This document shows, piece after piece, positions 15,014 through 22,714 of a DNA stretch of 29,271 bases (position 1 is its first letter; each line of letters starts with the position of its first letter). The stretch lies in NCBI GenBank assembly GCA_964517495.1, contig CAZFER010000077.1, positions 1 to 29,271 on the forward strand. The letters are read 5' to 3'. A program made the position numbers and the translations under genes. The notes beneath the pieces were generated by a model. It was not told where the DNA came from. It worked only from the letters and a program-made list of their open reading frames with translations, and did no database searches. The stretch comes from CAZFER01 sp964517495. Its GTDB lineage: Bacteria; Hinthialibacterota; Hinthialibacteria; Hinthialibacterales; Hinthialibacteraceae.

Positions 15014-15844
15014 ATGCAACCGATCACTTCACCGCCTTATACAATTCGCATGAAACCTGCTCTTGAGATCGGAAGGAAACCATTTGTTCTCATCGCCGGT
15101 CCCTGTGTGGTTGAGTCAGAAGCATTGGTTATGGAAACGGCTGGTTTTCTGAAATCATTAACCCAATCGCTAGGCATTCCCTTCATCTTCAAAGCCTCCT
15201 TCGATAAAGCGAATCGCAGTAGTGGTGATTCGTTTCGTTCCATTGGAATGGAAACCTCTTTGGAGATTCTCAATAAGGTTCGGAGTGAACTTTCTCTACC
15301 CGTGTTAACGGATGTTCACGAATCACATCAGGTACAAGAGGTCGCAAACGTAGTGGACATCTTGCAAATTCCTGCATTTCTATGCCGCCAAACGGATTTA
15401 CTGGTTGCGTGTGGAAAAACAGGGCTTCCTGTCAATGTCAAAAAAGGGCAGTTTATGGCGTCTGAGGATATGAAAAATGTGGTCGATAAAATTCACCAAA
15501 CCGGTAATCGAAACGTCATCCTCACCGAGCGGGGGACCAGTTTTGGCTATCATAATCTTGTAGTGGATATGCGTTCGCTACCCATCATGCGCCAATACGC
15601 ACCGGTTATTTTTGATGCCACCCACAGCGTCCAACAACCCGGTGGGTTGGGAAATTCTTCTGGTGGGCAGCGTCAGTTTGTCCCCCATCTGGCCCGAGCC
15701 GCCGCTGCCGTCGGCGTGGATGGCTTTTTCATCGAAACCCACCCCGAACCTGCAAATGCCCTCAGCGATGGCCCCAACATGATCCCCTTAAACGAAATGA
15801 AATCGTTATTGGAATCTCTGCAACAGATAAGTAGCGTAGCTTAA
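15014..15844 (+). CDS. kdsA: 3-deoxy-D-manno-octulosonate 8-phosphate synthase, metal-dependent class
   Basis: Condenses arabinose 5-phosphate with phosphoenolpyruvate to KDO 8-phosphate. Numbering from ATG 15014, residues 28-35 read IAGPCVVE. Cys31 stands where metal-independent enzymes such as the E. coli one have Asn, so this is the metal-requiring type as in Aquifex. FKASFDKANRSS and LTDVHE, then NVKKGQFMA, FDATHSVQQPGG and IETHPEPANALSDGPN are all in order. An ATG at 14996 overlaps the kdsD stop (TAATG), but AGGGA lies 6 bases before ATG 15014, which gives 276 residues, close to family length; either start may be used. It follows kdsD with no gap. Confidence 0.94.
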   Translation: MQPITSPPYTIRMKPALEIGRKPFVLIAGPCVVESEALVMETAGFLKSLTQSLGIPFIFKASFDKANRSSGDSFRSIGMETSLEILNKVRSELSLPVLTDVHESHQVQEVANVVDILQIPAFLCRQTDLLVACGKTGLPVNVKKGQFMASEDMKNVVDKIHQTGNRNVILTERGTSFGYHNLVVDMRSLPIMRQYAPVIFDATHSVQQPGGLGNSSGGQRQFVPHLARAAAAVGVDGFFIETHPEPANALSDGPNMIPLNEMKSLLESLQQISSVA

Positions 15845-16149
15845 ACATTTGGTATCAAAAACGGACTTATAAAAGGGAGGAGATTGGTATCTTAATCCTT
15901 ATTTTTTTTTCGATAAGAACGAAACAAAGAAAATATTATTGATTTGTAACAGGCGCACTTTGCGCAAGAATAGCCTTAATAATCCGCTTGGTCTTTTGAG
16001 CATTGTAAATGATCATAAGTCAAGATCAAGCAATTGCTTAAAATATATCCCCTCACACCTTCACTTATCTACTGATTTTTCGTAGGATATTCAAAATTCA
16101 CCTCGCGAAATCATCCACGATAGACAATTCGGAAATTAAAGGTGGCCTT
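15845..16149. other. Intergenic region between kdsA and the symporter
   Basis: Besides the weak terminator at its start, it contains the palindromes TTGCGCAA at about 15960 and AAGCAATTGCTT at about 16029-16040. No reading frame, RNA gene or clear promoter pair was found. It must hold the promoter of the symporter gene, whose ATG is preceded by AAAGG at 7 bases. Confidence 0.4.
15873..15910 (+). terminator. Weak candidate terminator after kdsA
   Basis: AAGG (15873-15876) can pair with CCTT (15897-15900) and AGAT (15881-15884) with ATCT (15889-15892), separated by an unpaired bulge, followed by nine T residues at 15902-15910. The stem is poor but the T-run is long and the place is right. Confidence 0.3.
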
Positions 16150-18063
16150 ATGGAATTTGCGGCTCTTAAGGGTGTTGATTACTTTATGATGCTCGCCTAT
16201 TTGGTGGGGACAATTCTCTTTGGGATATATATTGGCCGACGGATCAAAACCGGAAAGGATTACTTCCTCGCCGGGCGAAAATTACCCTGGTGGGCGATCG
16301 GTATGTCACTGGTGGTTTCTGACATCGGGGCAATTGATATTGTCGGCATTGCCGGTGCGGCCTATGTATATGGGATCGTGCTTGGCAATTTTGATTGGAT
16401 CGGCTGCATCCCGGTTATGATCATTGCGGGGATGATATTTATCCCCTATTTTTGGCGGGCGGAAGTTTATACCATTCCTGAATTTTTGGGGAAACGATAC
16501 AACATCTCGGTTCGCACGGTGGCCGCCTTGGTATGGGGGATATTTCTCGCTTGTAACCTGGGGATCATGCTCAATGCCACGGGGAAGATGATGGAGGTCA
16601 TGCTGGAATGGCCCCTGGAAACATCTATTATCGTAACCGCTGTAATGGTTGGACTTTACACCCTGATCGGGGGATTAACCGCGGTGGTTTACACTGATGT
16701 GATTCAGTGCATTGTGATGTTTATTGGCTGCACGATCACTTTAATCATTGGATTATATATGGCAGGGGGTATCGGTTCGTTTGTTGAAGAAGTACATGGA
16801 TTGGGTGAACAATATCAAAACCACTTTGAATTAATCTTGCCGGCGGATACTCAAACTCCCTTCCCCTGGTCCGGCATCTTGTTCGGCTTGGGCTTTGTAT
16901 TAGCGCCTGCGTATTGGATTGGGAACCAATCGATGGTGCAACGTTCGCTAGGGGCTCGATCGGAATTTGAAGCCAAGGCCTCGTTTATGTGGGGCGCCAT
17001 TCTAAAAACCTTTATTCCTATCGTCATGGTTATCCCGGGCATTATTGCTTTAACCCAGGTTCCTGACCTCGCTGATGGTGACAAAGCCCTACCCACACTA
17101 ATTCGCGAGGTTTTACCAACAGGCGTGTTGGGTATCTTTTTTGCCGCCTTTTTAGCCGCATTGATGTCCAGTGTCGATTCATGCTTGAACTCAACCGCGA
17201 CTTTGATAACCAAAGATGTTTATCAGCCTTTTATCCGCCCAGATGCGTCGGATAAGCACTATTTGGTTGTTGGACGAATTATAACCGTTATCGCCGTGAT
17301 CTTTGCCGTTTTGTTCGCTTTGTTTATCAAACGTGAAAGTATATACACCCTGATTCAAACATTGCTTTCCATCTTTCAAGGGCCCAGCCTGGCCATTATC
17401 TTACTCGGGGTGTTGTGGTGGCGTACCACTGGAACAGGAGCATTACTTGGCTTAATTTGCGGTATTGCTTTATCCACCTCTCTTTTTCTCGTTGATAAAA
17501 CAACCTCGCCGAAGCTTGCTCCTAACGATCTAACAAATCCTGCCGGTTTTATGACCACAATAAATGAACCGGATGATCCACTATCAACCTATTTAAATGA
17601 GAAACTACCCGATTTTAAAGAACGCATGTTGGAAGCCTATGCTTCCCCTGCCGTTCCGGGGATGTCAGCTGATTTGGTACGAGAACAGATCCAATTTGAA
17701 TTTCTTAATGAATTAAATTCTCTCATGGCCAGAGAAAACTTCTATAACGAAGAACGCTTTTCGGGTATATCACTTAAAGATCAAACGATGGAATTAATAA
17801 AAGAAGAGCCTAAGGGCAAAAAGCTGATGCGCTTGAACCGTCAGCTGCTCGAACAGGCCTATCCTGAAGAAATTGTGGCAAGTCCACACAGCTATCGGCC
17901 ATTGTTGTTCAAAATACAGGATCCCTTTTTATATATAGCCTGGTGGTCGTTCGTTTTTTCTGTTGTTCTTACGGTCGTTATTAGTCTGATGACACCACCA
18001 GAGCCTGAGTCGAAATTAAAGAATTTGGTTTATAAATATAGGAGTAAAGAGAACCATGGATAG
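16150..18063 (+). CDS. Sodium:solute symporter (SSS/SLC5 family) with long soluble insert
   Basis: A 637-residue inner-membrane Na+-coupled transporter. The SSS core is at 8-450: DYFLAGRKLPWWAIGMSLVVS in the first helices region (37-57), YTIPEFLGKRY at 107-117, GGLTAVVYTDVIQ at 174-186, and AALMSSVDSCLNSTATL at 336-352, which holds the sodium-site serines. Residues 450-590 are hydrophilic and helix-rich with no membrane segment, then one last helix (594-614) and a charged tail. SGLT-type members also have a loop before the last helix, but about 140 residues is large. Its 3' end overlaps the next gene by 8 bp. The substrate, probably a sugar or related solute, cannot be read from sequence. Confidence 0.88.
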   Translation: MEFAALKGVDYFMMLAYLVGTILFGIYIGRRIKTGKDYFLAGRKLPWWAIGMSLVVSDIGAIDIVGIAGAAYVYGIVLGNFDWIGCIPVMIIAGMIFIPYFWRAEVYTIPEFLGKRYNISVRTVAALVWGIFLACNLGIMLNATGKMMEVMLEWPLETSIIVTAVMVGLYTLIGGLTAVVYTDVIQCIVMFIGCTITLIIGLYMAGGIGSFVEEVHGLGEQYQNHFELILPADTQTPFPWSGILFGLGFVLAPAYWIGNQSMVQRSLGARSEFEAKASFMWGAILKTFIPIVMVIPGIIALTQVPDLADGDKALPTLIREVLPTGVLGIFFAAFLAALMSSVDSCLNSTATLITKDVYQPFIRPDASDKHYLVVGRIITVIAVIFAVLFALFIKRESIYTLIQTLLSIFQGPSLAIILLGVLWWRTTGTGALLGLICGIALSTSLFLVDKTTSPKLAPNDLTNPAGFMTTINEPDDPLSTYLNEKLPDFKERMLEAYASPAVPGMSADLVREQIQFEFLNELNSLMARENFYNEERFSGISLKDQTMELIKEEPKGKKLMRLNRQLLEQAYPEEIVASPHSYRPLLFKIQDPFLYIAWWSFVFSVVLTVVISLMTPPEPESKLKNLVYKYRSKENHG

Positions 18064-18313
18064 TCTAGCGGCTTTTATCACTTCGATATTAATTGGTCCT
18101 GGCGATGCTATTCGTCAGTTTATCTTGACCATTCCATTATGGGTAGTGCGGATCATATTTATCCTTTACCCCATCATTTTATTGATTTGGGTGATGCAAA
18201 TGGATGAATCCGAAGTCAAGGGAGACTTGCCGGGGGCACAAAAAAAAGTTGATTTAAGGCCTTTTGTGGCGGCAGCCATGATTGGCCAGGTTATCATTTA
18301 TATGGTTTTTTAG
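18056..18313 (+). CDS. Small two-helix membrane protein coupled to the symporter
   Basis: An 85-residue protein with two predicted membrane helices (about 20-46, VVRIIFILYPIILLIWVM as the core, and 70-85) joined by a charged loop EVKGDLPGAQKKVDLRP. Its ATG lies within the last codons of the symporter gene, with GGAG about 10 bases upstream, so translation is probably coupled. I do not recognise the family. The arrangement suggests an accessory subunit or regulator of the symporter, in the manner of other small partner proteins; this is inference. It ends 8 bp from the convergent methyltransferase stop. Confidence 0.65.
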   Translation: MDSLAAFITSILIGPGDAIRQFILTIPLWVVRIIFILYPIILLIWVMQMDESEVKGDLPGAQKKVDLRPFVAAAMIGQVIIYMVF

Positions 18314-18321
18314 GTGAATGG

Positions 18322-19095
18322 TTAATCCATCCTTTGGCCATAAAGAATCATGCGAGGGGAATCGCTTTTATAGGCAAGCGCATCAAATGAACCTAAAGCA
18401 TTCGTGAGTTTAAGTCCAGCGGTTTGTAACATATCCACCATTTCATCATAACTGTAAAGCCGGACTGATTCAAAATAGCGGTGCTCTTTTCCACCCCAGT
18501 TTTCGATGATGATTTCTTTCTCAACCCGCTCTCCATCATCTGAAATGGAACGCCTTTCTTTTATTTGATACTCCCCGTGTATGCGAGTTGTTTCCGCTTC
18601 AATATGCTGAGAAACATAGTCTGCATTCAGGTAATCAATCAAAAACCATCCCTTATCCTTTAATACACGTCCGATTTCTTGTAAAACACCGATATTTTCC
18701 ACATTGGTATTGAAATATCCAAACGATGTAAAAAAGGAAAAAACCGCATCGATGCGTTCATCCCCCAGAGGCAGTAAACGCATGTCAGCCCGAACATAAA
18801 AACTGTGGGGAGGTGAGGTTTTGGCCTGGCGCAACAATGCAGGAGAATAATCAATCCCAATCACATGGCTGTATCCCTTGCGGCGAAGGGCACGGCAGTG
18901 CCTTCCACTGCCACAGCAAAGATCGAGAATCCAATCATCACGGTTTAATTCAACAAACGAAAGAGCTGACCGTATCTCTTGCTCGGCAGTTTCGTCATCT
19001 CGATGGGCATAGACATCCAGATAGATTTGATTAAACCAATCACGCCACCAGGCATCCTGGTTGGTTTGTTCCATTTTTTTTAGTGTCATATCCAA
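18322..19095 (-). CDS. Class I SAM-dependent methyltransferase
   Basis: A 257-residue Rossmann-fold methyltransferase. Motif I is LDLCCGSGRHCRAL (57-70), the acidic residue after strand 2 is in GIDYSPALL (Asp82), and DMRLLPL with IDAVFSFFTSFGYF marks motifs II-III. The region after 150 has an extra antiparallel sheet, as in methyltransferases with Methyltransf_11/25 cores that act on small molecules. The substrate is unknown. Starts at TTG 19095 (AGGA 7 bases upstream), ATG 19089 or ATG 19074 are all possible. It converges on the small membrane-protein gene with 8 bp between stops and appears to be a single-gene unit. Confidence 0.8.
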   Translation of the reverse strand: MDMTLKKMEQTNQDAWWRDWFNQIYLDVYAHRDDETAEQEIRSALSFVELNRDDWILDLCCGSGRHCRALRRKGYSHVIGIDYSPALLRQAKTSPPHSFYVRADMRLLPLGDERIDAVFSFFTSFGYFNTNVENIGVLQEIGRVLKDKGWFLIDYLNADYVSQHIEAETTRIHGEYQIKERRSISDDGERVEKEIIIENWGGKEHRYFESVRLYSYDEMVDMLQTAGLKLTNALGSFDALAYKSDSPRMILYGQRMD

Positions 19096-19293
19096 GATGT
19101 TATCCTATATTACAAAAAATCCAATAAGCTATGTTCGTTCATCCCTTTACTCATTATCCCAATTTTCCGGATAAACGGAAGAAGAATTTCTTTTGCGCGA
19201 TTGTGAATTGGAAAAAATTGAATCGATGAAGATGGGATATGGCTACATGTATTTTTGGATGTGCTTGGTAAATACACAAAATTTAACAACAAG

Positions 19294-19526
19294 GGGTTGT
19301 CCCAATACTCATCCTGATGTCTACCGTACCACACCATAGAGCAAACACAGAGGTTTGCCCTCAATGTCATAAACTTAAGAACAAATTGGATCGTTAAACA
19401 GGGAGGGCGAAGCTCCTGCCCAGCCGTTCTACGTGGAAACGGCTCGGCGGGAGCCTCGCCCTCCCCTTCAACTTAATGACATTGGGTTCGTTGACCTATG
19501 TGTCAACCCTCTTATGAGACAACCCC
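19294..19526. repeat. MITE-like element with terminal inverted repeats
   Basis: GGGGTTGTCCCAATA at 19294-19308 is inversely repeated as GGGGTTGTCTCATAA on the minus strand (19526-19512), with 12 of 15 bases matching. Inside, CAATGTCAT (19362-19370) and ATGACATTG (19476-19484) form a second inverted pair, and a GC-rich palindrome fills 19401-19465. No open frame for a transposase is present. The structure is that of a short non-autonomous element mobilised in trans. The parent transposon is not in the window, and no clear target duplication was seen at the ends. Confidence 0.55.
19401..19465. repeat. Long GC-rich imperfect palindrome (REP-like)
   Basis: The arm GGGAGGGCGAAGCTCC and onward to GCCGTT pairs with AACGGC and onward to GGAGCCTCGCCCTCCC, leaving a loop of about 9 bases around TACGT and a few bulges. 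The GC content is far above the flanks. The RNA would form a very stable stem of about 28 bp. Similar palindromes are dispersed in several environmental genomes, from memory only. Confidence 0.7.
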
Positions 19527-19537
19527 GTGTCTCATAA
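19512..19537. repeat. Hairpin after the isomerase-like gene
   Basis: TTATGAGAC and GTCTCATAA form a perfect 9-bp stem with an 8-base loop. A second, GTTGAC/GTCAAC, lies at 19490-19507. Both are downstream of the minus-strand isomerase-like gene and could stabilise or end its message, though no T-run follows. The first stem includes the right terminal repeat of the MITE-like element. Confidence 0.45.
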
Positions 19538-19554
19538 CTCACAGGGATTATCTA

Positions 19555-21123
19555 TTAACTCAGATTTTTCCAGGTCAAGCCTAGTTTCTTCAGGGCATAT
19601 CCCGTTTCATTGAGATAATTGCCATAACAAGCCATCCAGTGAAATCCCTTGGTTTCTTCAACCAATGTATCGCAATCACCATTGATCTGAACATCGATCT
19701 GAGATCGGCATATATCCAGGAATGGATTATCAACAATTTCGCCTTCAAACCCAAGCCAGTGCTTGAAGTTGAAATCAGGATCAATCACAGTGATTTTTTG
19801 CCCCAGTTGCATCTCCACTTTGGGTGCTGCACCGTAATCTGATTCAAAATGAGTTAATATCTTGGTGGGCTCAAGGTTCTCACCATCCATTTTTCGTGGT
19901 GCAGTGCAATGAGCCAGAGTAACCACTCCATGATGCGGATAGGTGGGATCATTTAAAAACACAGGTTTGCTGGAAATATAATGAAGAAGAATCCCTGAAG
20001 GAATAACCACAAAATCAGATTCACAATAAGCATGGTAACCATCGTCATTTAATAAGCTTAAAGGTAAACACGCCGTCGTTTCAGAAATCGGCATCACCGT
20101 TCCCATGCAATGATTAATGGTAAACGCATCCGTATCAGCGTCATCTAGAATATCCTTGAACACTTCGTTCAACACAAAAGCGTTTTCCACATACTCTTTT
20201 GAAGTTTGAAGATCAATTCCCTGTTGCTGCAAGTATTGGCCAGCTTCATGTTTGCAGCGCTTGACCAGGCGATCGTTCTTCCGCGCTCCTTTGATTCGTT
20301 TACCAAGTTCGTCATATGGCACATTGAAATAATCAAGTTTAAATATTTTTTGGGATAGTTCTGGCGCTTTTTGGCCACCTACCCCCCAGCCACTGGCATT
20401 TCCAATGGTCACAATCCGTTTGCCTAGCGTGTTTTTCAAGCCATAAAGGGCACGCAGCCGCCATAGGATGTCATCATATTCATCAACCACCACATCCTGA
20501 GCGTCCATACCTGGCTGACCATACTCATCCACCGTCTTCCGCAAATACCGGTTATGGGCAATCTCATACCACAGATAAACCGGTCCAGAGCGATGGCGTA
20601 CAAACATGATGGTCCACTTTTTGGGATCAGTCAGTGCTTCCAGTGTAGCCACCCAACTGCTGGCGGCATACATTAATAAGACATCATGGTCACCTTTGAC
20701 CACTTTGGCCGCTTGTTCCGGATTTTGAACTTCAGCAAGAGGAAGAATATCGAGGGAAAATTCAGCCTTCTTCTTCAACGCATCCAGTTCACCACCAATG
20801 CGTTGCTTTTCCTCCGCAACATCCTGAGCGGATTGAATTCCACCCCATGAGCGCCAACTGGTTTGTTTGCGGCGTTGCGGCAAACTATAAACCAGCACTG
20901 GTTGGACTTTCAGTGATTGCTTTTGAGGTGGCTTGTGATCGGCATCGCCTAAACGGCTTGCCGCTGAAGCATTGAGTGATGATAAGGCCAATCCGCCGGA
21001 TGCGGCTCCAACACCTGCCATAAAAGACCTTCGGTTCATGTTGACATGCGATCCGTTGTTGCATACTGCCTTGGCGCAGCAACGGCAAGGATTTTCAAAG
21101 CGGGAAAATTCAGTTGAGCACAT
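19555..21123 (-). CDS. Tat-exported sugar-isomerase-like protein (FucI/AraA-related)
   Basis: A 522-residue protein. A twin-arginine signal MNRRSFMAGVGAASGGLAL begins at residue 29, ending near ASAAS. It is preceded by a 28-residue leader with a Cys cluster (CRCCAKAVC, 13-21). The ATG at 21123 has AAGGA and a G-run close upstream, whereas Met29 has no such site, so the long form is favoured. The mature part resembles the L-fucose/L-arabinose isomerase fold: VLLMYAASSW in the first domain, DEYDDILWRLRALYGLKNTLGKRIVTIGNASGWGV shortened here as a Rossmann-like middle, CESDF followed by LAHCTAPRKM in the C-terminal domain. Export of an isomerase-like protein is unusual; it may act on periplasmic sugars or no longer be an isomerase. 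Confidence 0.55.
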   Translation of the reverse strand: MCSTEFSRFENPCRCCAKAVCNNGSHVNMNRRSFMAGVGAASGGLALSSLNASAASRLGDADHKPPQKQSLKVQPVLVYSLPQRRKQTSWRSWGGIQSAQDVAEEKQRIGGELDALKKKAEFSLDILPLAEVQNPEQAAKVVKGDHDVLLMYAASSWVATLEALTDPKKWTIMFVRHRSGPVYLWYEIAHNRYLRKTVDEYGQPGMDAQDVVVDEYDDILWRLRALYGLKNTLGKRIVTIGNASGWGVGGQKAPELSQKIFKLDYFNVPYDELGKRIKGARKNDRLVKRCKHEAGQYLQQQGIDLQTSKEYVENAFVLNEVFKDILDDADTDAFTINHCMGTVMPISETTACLPLSLLNDDGYHAYCESDFVVIPSGILLHYISSKPVFLNDPTYPHHGVVTLAHCTAPRKMDGENLEPTKILTHFESDYGAAPKVEMQLGQKITVIDPDFNFKHWLGFEGEIVDNPFLDICRSQIDVQINGDCDTLVEETKGFHWMACYGNYLNETGYALKKLGLTWKNLS

Positions 21124-21317
21124 TAATCCTTACCCCCTTTTGTTTATTCAAGGTTGATATCTCTACTCCATTAGAGCACGATTTTATACCCAACACAATA
21201 AGAATTAGCTAAAAAGATAACTTTCCCGCTCTACTATTCCATTGTATTTTTAACCGGGGATCGTATCAAATACAAAATAAGAATGATGATTCTCATCAAA
21301 GAGCACAAAAAAAATAG
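21124..21317. other. Leader region of the isomerase-like gene
   Basis: It contains a minus-strand TATAAAAT at about 21190 with no matching -35 box. GAATGATGATTCTCATC at 21281-21297 has overlapping 5-bp inverted repeats and resembles a Fur-type box only loosely. No gene is seen. Confidence 0.3.
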
Positions 21318-22508
21318 TTATAATAATTGATTGATCTTATTAAGCAGTTCTTCTTTTTTGAACGGCTTTGCCATAAAATCCGTATTTTGATCAAGTGGGA
21401 AAGATTTTTCTACAATTTCACGGCTGGTTAGAGCACTATAAAAAAGTATTTTTGAGCCACTGTGATGTTGGCGTATTTGCCGGGCAATATCCAAGCCTGA
21501 CCGGCCAGGAACATAGACATCCAATAAAAATAACTCATATTGCTTGATGGTATCGGGGGTTAAATACTCTTCCGTTTCTCTTCCATCATTAAAGACAGTC
21601 ACCTCATGATTTTCTTTCTCAAGGAAAGATTTCATAAACTCACTAATCATCTCTTGATCTTCTAAAAGCAATATTTTAAATGACCGCTCCGCTTTGTTTT
21701 CATTGGATTTTAGGTCTGCGAAGTACACTGCATCGGTACCCAGTTGTATGGGGAGGAATACTCTAAAACCTGTGTTCCCCTCTTCATCATTCCGTTCTTT
21801 AATATGACCTTTCCATTGGGTGACCAATTCGTTCGCCAACTTCAAGGTATATTGGTTCAAATTCAGTTGCTGCATTGAATTCTCATGAGAAATATCAAAT
21901 GATGAAGCCCGATTGATAGTGGATTGTACCTTGGCTTGAATATCAAAAACCAGGTAGGTATTCATCCTCTCCGTTTTTTCAAGGTGCATTTCTCGTTGAT
22001 GAAAACCATCAATGGCTATTTCTCCCCGTCCCTGAATCGAAGATTGAATACTCAACAGCAGATAAAGCAATAGTTCTTTAAACTGTGTTTCAGGTATTGT
22101 AATCCCCTTAGGCAGGGTTACATCCTCCAGCGTGATTTTACAATCCGGTTCAAACAATTGGCTGCAAAATTCAATCAAGTCATGAAGACAATTGGCGGTA
22201 TTGCCCACCAATTGGTTGTGTGGAGAAGCCATGAATAATTCTAAAATGGTTTTATTGAATATTTTGATCGATTCACAACAATCAAATACCCGGCTTAAGT
22301 TTCTACGTGTTTTTGCATCGGTATTGATGGAATTCATGCTTAACTGAACATATCCCATCATACCGGTAAGATAATTGTTCATTTTATGGGATACGTTGAC
22401 GCTTAAATACCCAAGAATGGCATTCTTTAACAACAAATCCAAACCGTCCTGATCGGCCGATAAAGAATCGAAACGAGGTAAGTTTTCTAATTTTACGGGA
22501 TGACTCAT
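21318..22508 (-). CDS. Degenerate histidine kinase fused to a receiver domain
   Basis: A 396-residue soluble protein. Residues 28-95 form a dimerisation/phosphotransfer-like helical pair with NVSHKMNNYLTGMMGY (His41), close to the H-box of kinases with an NN-type motif. Residues 105-255 look like a worn ATPase domain: the N-box Asn is replaced (LLLYLLLSIQSS), no DxGxG or GxG lid is visible, and only the final strand GFRVFLPI remains recognisable. Residues 277-396 are an intact receiver: LLEDQE with Glu283/Asp284, phospho-acceptor Asp330 in LLDVYVPG, and Lys381 in AKPF. It may accept phosphate from another kinase or act as a scaffold. No output domain or partner gene is next to it. Confidence 0.75.
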   Translation of the reverse strand: MSHPVKLENLPRFDSLSADQDGLDLLLKNAILGYLSVNVSHKMNNYLTGMMGYVQLSMNSINTDAKTRRNLSRVFDCCESIKIFNKTILELFMASPHNQLVGNTANCLHDLIEFCSQLFEPDCKITLEDVTLPKGITIPETQFKELLLYLLLSIQSSIQGRGEIAIDGFHQREMHLEKTERMNTYLVFDIQAKVQSTINRASSFDISHENSMQQLNLNQYTLKLANELVTQWKGHIKERNDEEGNTGFRVFLPIQLGTDAVYFADLKSNENKAERSFKILLLEDQEMISEFMKSFLEKENHEVTVFNDGRETEEYLTPDTIKQYELFLLDVYVPGRSGLDIARQIRQHHSGSKILFYSALTSREIVEKSFPLDQNTDFMAKPFKKEELLNKINQLL

Positions 22509-22577
22509 CCTACTATCTCACTGTATAAGAGTACAAATAACCTTCTCGGATGGCTATCCCTCAACTCAACACAAAAC

Positions 22578-22623
22578 TGCATATTTGATTTGAATATGCA
22601 TTGAAACGTTATAGCATTATAAC
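22578..22623. repeat. Pair of hairpins upstream of the kinase/receiver gene
   Basis: TGCATATT and AATATGCA (22578-22600) form a perfect 8-bp stem with a 7-base loop, and GTTATA/TATAAC (22608-22623) a 6-bp stem with loop GCAT. They lie about 70-115 bases before the kinase/receiver start and after the yfhO-like stop. They could be a processing site or binding sites; AT-rich stems may also arise by chance. Confidence 0.35.
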
Positions 22624-22714
22624 ATGCTTTTGATATGATGCAAAAGGAATCGTAAGTTTTGTTGATAAAAATGTTTGATTGATTGTTTATAAACATATTT
22701 TAGATTTGTAGATA

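Larger units (their letters stand above)
19096..19554. other. Intergenic region carrying a MITE-like element
   Basis: No convincing gene is present. An 86-codon minus-strand frame at 19110-19370 has no family resemblance and runs through the repeat. The right two-thirds is taken up by the inverted-repeat element described separately. The left part (19096-19293) must hold the methyltransferase promoter on the minus strand, but I could not identify boxes. Confidence 0.45.

Noticed and set aside
19110..19370. An 86-codon minus-strand frame in the intergenic region
   Set aside because: It has no recognisable domain, no good ribosome-binding site and runs into the MITE-like repeat; it is most likely a chance open frame.
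21281..21297. Fur-box-like sequence upstream of the isomerase-like gene
   Set aside because: Only a loose match by eye to the 7-1-7 Fur pattern, with no iron-related gene nearby.
22498..22510. Palindrome GGATGACTCATCC centred on the start codon of the kinase/receiver gene
   Set aside because: A 6-1-6 repeat that overlaps coding sequence; short enough to be chance and no second copy was noticed.
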